Of a stretch of DNA of 64,000 nucleotides, positions 63,190 to 64,000 are shown one piece after another. The stretch covers positions 133,188,725 through 133,252,724 of the forward strand of contig NC_051851.1 of NCBI RefSeq assembly GCF_905115235.1, read 5' to 3'. The position numbers and the translations under genes were made by a program. Source of the DNA: Hermetia illucens. Its lineage: Eukaryota; Arthropoda; Insecta; Diptera; Stratiomyidae. The notes below the pieces were generated by a model. The model searched no databases. It was not told the origin of the DNA and saw only the letters and a program-made list of their open reading frames with translations. Within the stretch, counting starts at the first letter, position 1. Every line of letters starts with the position of its first letter.

Positions 63190-64000
63190 CAAACCCTATC
63201 TCCACCTCCACGTGGTGACCGCTGCGAGCTCTTTCTTAACGAAAAGCTGCAGATGGAGAAGGATGAAGGCGAATCTCCCGCGCATAAAAATCGGACAAAT
63301 TGTACCAACCGGTCCTCCAGGTTGGGCGTTGGGTAGGGCTGACAACCCTACACGGAAAACCGATGCTACGAAGCCTCGGACAGGATGGATTTCACAACGA
63401 CGAACCCGGCAACGACAATGGAATAACGATTTGCGCATTTTCTCATGGAACGTGCGCTCCCTGTACAGAGATGAAGCTGCTGAGCAGATTGCCGATACCC
63501 TGCCCCAATATAGGGCTGATATAACAGCGTTGAAGAAGATGCGTTGGACAGAGACCGGTTTCCTGGAGAAGAGCAACTACACCATATATTATAGTGGCCA
63601 TCCAGTAAACCATGTGCTCGGAGTAGGTTTCTCTGTCAGCCAAAAAATGAAACCTGCTGTTATCGGCTTTCAAAACATAAGCGAACGGTTATGCACTCTG
63701 GGCTTGTGAGGCAAATTTAGAAATATAAGCCTTATAAACGTTCACGTCCCTACAGAGGAGACTGCAGAGTCGGAGAAGGACACCTTCTACGAGGCAGTAG
63801 AACGAACCCTCGAAGCATGTCCCAGATACGATATCAAAATCATACTTGGGGATTTTAACAGCCAAGTAGGGAAGGAGCCCGTATTCAGGCGATACCTTGG
63901 CTCCCATAGCTTACACCAAAATACAAATGATAACGGACTGCGGATCATTCAATTAGCAGTGTCACACAAAATGGTTGTTGGAAGTACCTGGTTTGCGCGG
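63190..64000 (+). mobile_element. RTE-type LINE, 5' end with endonuclease domain
   Basis: The leader frame (GQIVPTGPPGWALGRADNPT) leads into the AP endonuclease: LRIFSWNVRSLYRDEAAEQI, ADITALKKMRWTETGF (catalytic Glu position changed to Lys in ALKK), NYTIYYSGHPVNHVLGVGFS, then NVHVPTEETAESEKDTFYEA and IKIILGDFNSQVG near 63840. A stop at about 63707 breaks the frame. The element runs off the window; this end is the counterpart of the decayed 5' part at 6425-5935. Confidence 0.85.

Overview
This is an insect nuclear genomic window, most likely from a fly. The host genes have short introns with GT/AG borders and AATAAA signals. They include an insect-type odorant receptor and two tetraspanins. 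The repeat load is dominated by R1-, LOA-, RTE- and Jockey-type LINEs plus GTCT-microsatellite repeats of the mini-me/DINE type known from Diptera. The species cannot be fixed from sequence alone. I found no bacterial operon, CRISPR array, tRNA or rRNA.

Host genes, all on the + strand. (1) Tetraspanin A: four coding exons at 3334-3405, 6893-7255, 10513-10728 and 23781-23897, 255 aa, spread over 20.5 kb. (2) An odorant receptor: four exons between 29401 and 30958, about 369 aa, compact. (3) Tetraspanin B: five exons at 38106-38189, 51123-51311, 51395-51565, 51635-51868 and 51951-52154, 293 aa, with a 12.9 kb first intron. (4) The first coding exon of argininosuccinate lyase, 57140-57857; the rest of that gene is not visible before the window ends. 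The two tetraspanins share three phase-0 intron positions (in TM1, just before the CCG motif, in TM4), which points to tandem paralogues. A decayed beta-tubulin fragment lies in intron 2 of tetraspanin A.

Most of the remaining sequence is mobile-element debris. It includes R1-like LINEs (best copy 14185-18030, with ORF1 and ORF2 overlapping as ATGA), LOA-type LINEs with RNase H (33655-37170, 39230-43190, 53200-55258, 60350-62000), at least two RTE-type families on both strands, an antisense Jockey-type LINE (10990-13990), a LINE that looks like the restriction-like-endonuclease class (48560-51050), and an internally deleted Tc1/mariner transposon with intact terminal repeats (21652-22544). 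A Helentron-like family with a terminal hairpin occurs at least seven times, usually abutting LINE pieces. Several nested insertions keep clear target-site duplications, so their order can be read.

I see no convincing new biological system. The most unusual structures are a 434-bp insertion with 12-bp direct repeats carrying a 299-bp near-perfect palindrome (49609-50042, inside an intron on the transcribed strand), and the recurrent hairpin plus GTCT repeat family. Coordinates of decayed repeats are approximate (tens of bases); exon borders were placed by reading frame plus splice sites.
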